A stretch of DNA of 13,085 nt from Candidatus Njordarchaeota archaeon. GTDB taxonomy: Archaea; Asgardarchaeota; Njordarchaeia; Njordarchaeales; Njordarchaeaceae. The DNA lies in assembly GCA_029856615.1 (NCBI GenBank), contig JAHKLF010000020.1:1-13085 (forward strand), written 5' to 3'. The translations under genes were made by a program, and so were the position numbers. Every line of letters begins with the position of its first letter. The stretch's first letter is position 1. The notes beneath the pieces were generated by a model that saw only the letters and a program-made list of their open reading frames with translations, was not told the DNA's origin and ran no database searches. Shown piece by piece: positions 13,002 through 13,085 of this stretch.

Positions 13002-13085
13002 GAGAAGGTGTAGCAATCTTTACTTCGGGAAAGGGAGGAATAGGAAAAACGCCTTTTGCTCTTCTGCTCGCAATATTATTGAGAA
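12998..13085 (+). CDS. MinD/ParA-family ATPase, N-terminal fragment (continues beyond window)
   Basis: From a TTG at 12998 the frame reads MREGVAIFTSGKGGIGKTPF and on through ALLLAILLR to the window edge. This is the deviant Walker A motif (KGGxGKT) of the SIMIBI MinD/ParA/Mrp group, with the usual preceding hydrophobic strand. The residue after GKT is Pro rather than the common Thr/Ser. The start overlaps the preceding stop codon by 4 nt, and GGAGAGG lies at 12984-12990. ParA/MinD relatives act as dimeric ATPases on membranes or DNA in positioning, or as adaptors for surface machines. The missing C-terminus prevents subfamily assignment. Only 29 codons are visible. Confidence 0.75.
   Translation, partial: MREGVAIFTSGKGGIGKTPFALLLAILLR

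Overview
The window looks like archaeal chromosome, most likely from a thermophilic Thermoproteota/TACK-type lineage. It is AT-rich. Starts are preceded by GGTGA/GAGGTG-type Shine-Dalgarno (SD) sequences matching the archaeal 16S tail, and upstream regions carry TTTAAATA/TTTATATA-like TATA boxes. It encodes an eS25-like ribosomal protein and a DUF2258-like archaeal protein. Four genes appear to start at TTG. The lineage is inferred; there is no rRNA in the window.

Layout, left to right. (1) The 5' part of a secreted FG-GAP/VCBS-type protein on the minus strand, divergent from a small cupin. (2) A two-gene operon: a polytopic membrane protein with a C-terminal NfeD domain plus zinc ribbon, then an HD-domain phosphohydrolase. 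(3) On the minus strand, a compact eS25-like winged-helix protein and a DUF2258-like protein, each with its own apparent leader. (4) A YtcJ-type amidohydrolase on the plus strand. (5) A 216-bp intergenic region holding a plausible C/D-box guide RNA, followed by a 910-residue protein that joins a multi-membrane GT-C glycosyltransferase-like half to an extracellular GH99/WbsX-like half. A DUF84 (YjjX-type) inosine/xanthosine triphosphatase lies 12 bp downstream. (6) A minus-strand pair overlapping by 7 nt: an HTH protein followed by a 592-residue P-loop ATPase I cannot assign. (7) Divergent from that pair, a 10-TM membrane protein of unknown family overlaps by 4 nt the start of a MinD/ParA-type (deviant Walker A) ATPase that runs off the window.

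The strongest candidates for something undescribed are two. The first is the GT-C/GH99-like fusion. Its usual WNEWHEG catalytic motif reads WNDYIHG, and all its N-glycosylation sequons lie in the C-terminal half. The second is the right-hand module: HTH + orphan P-loop ATPase, divergent from orphan membrane protein + MinD/ParA-like ATPase. The 255-bp region between them carries two TATTC-N5/6-GAATA inverted repeats, one of them on the presumed HTH-gene promoter, and a 9-bp perfect hairpin between the TATA box and the SD of the membrane-protein gene. That layout suggests a self-regulated two-operon system, but its function cannot be read from the sequence.
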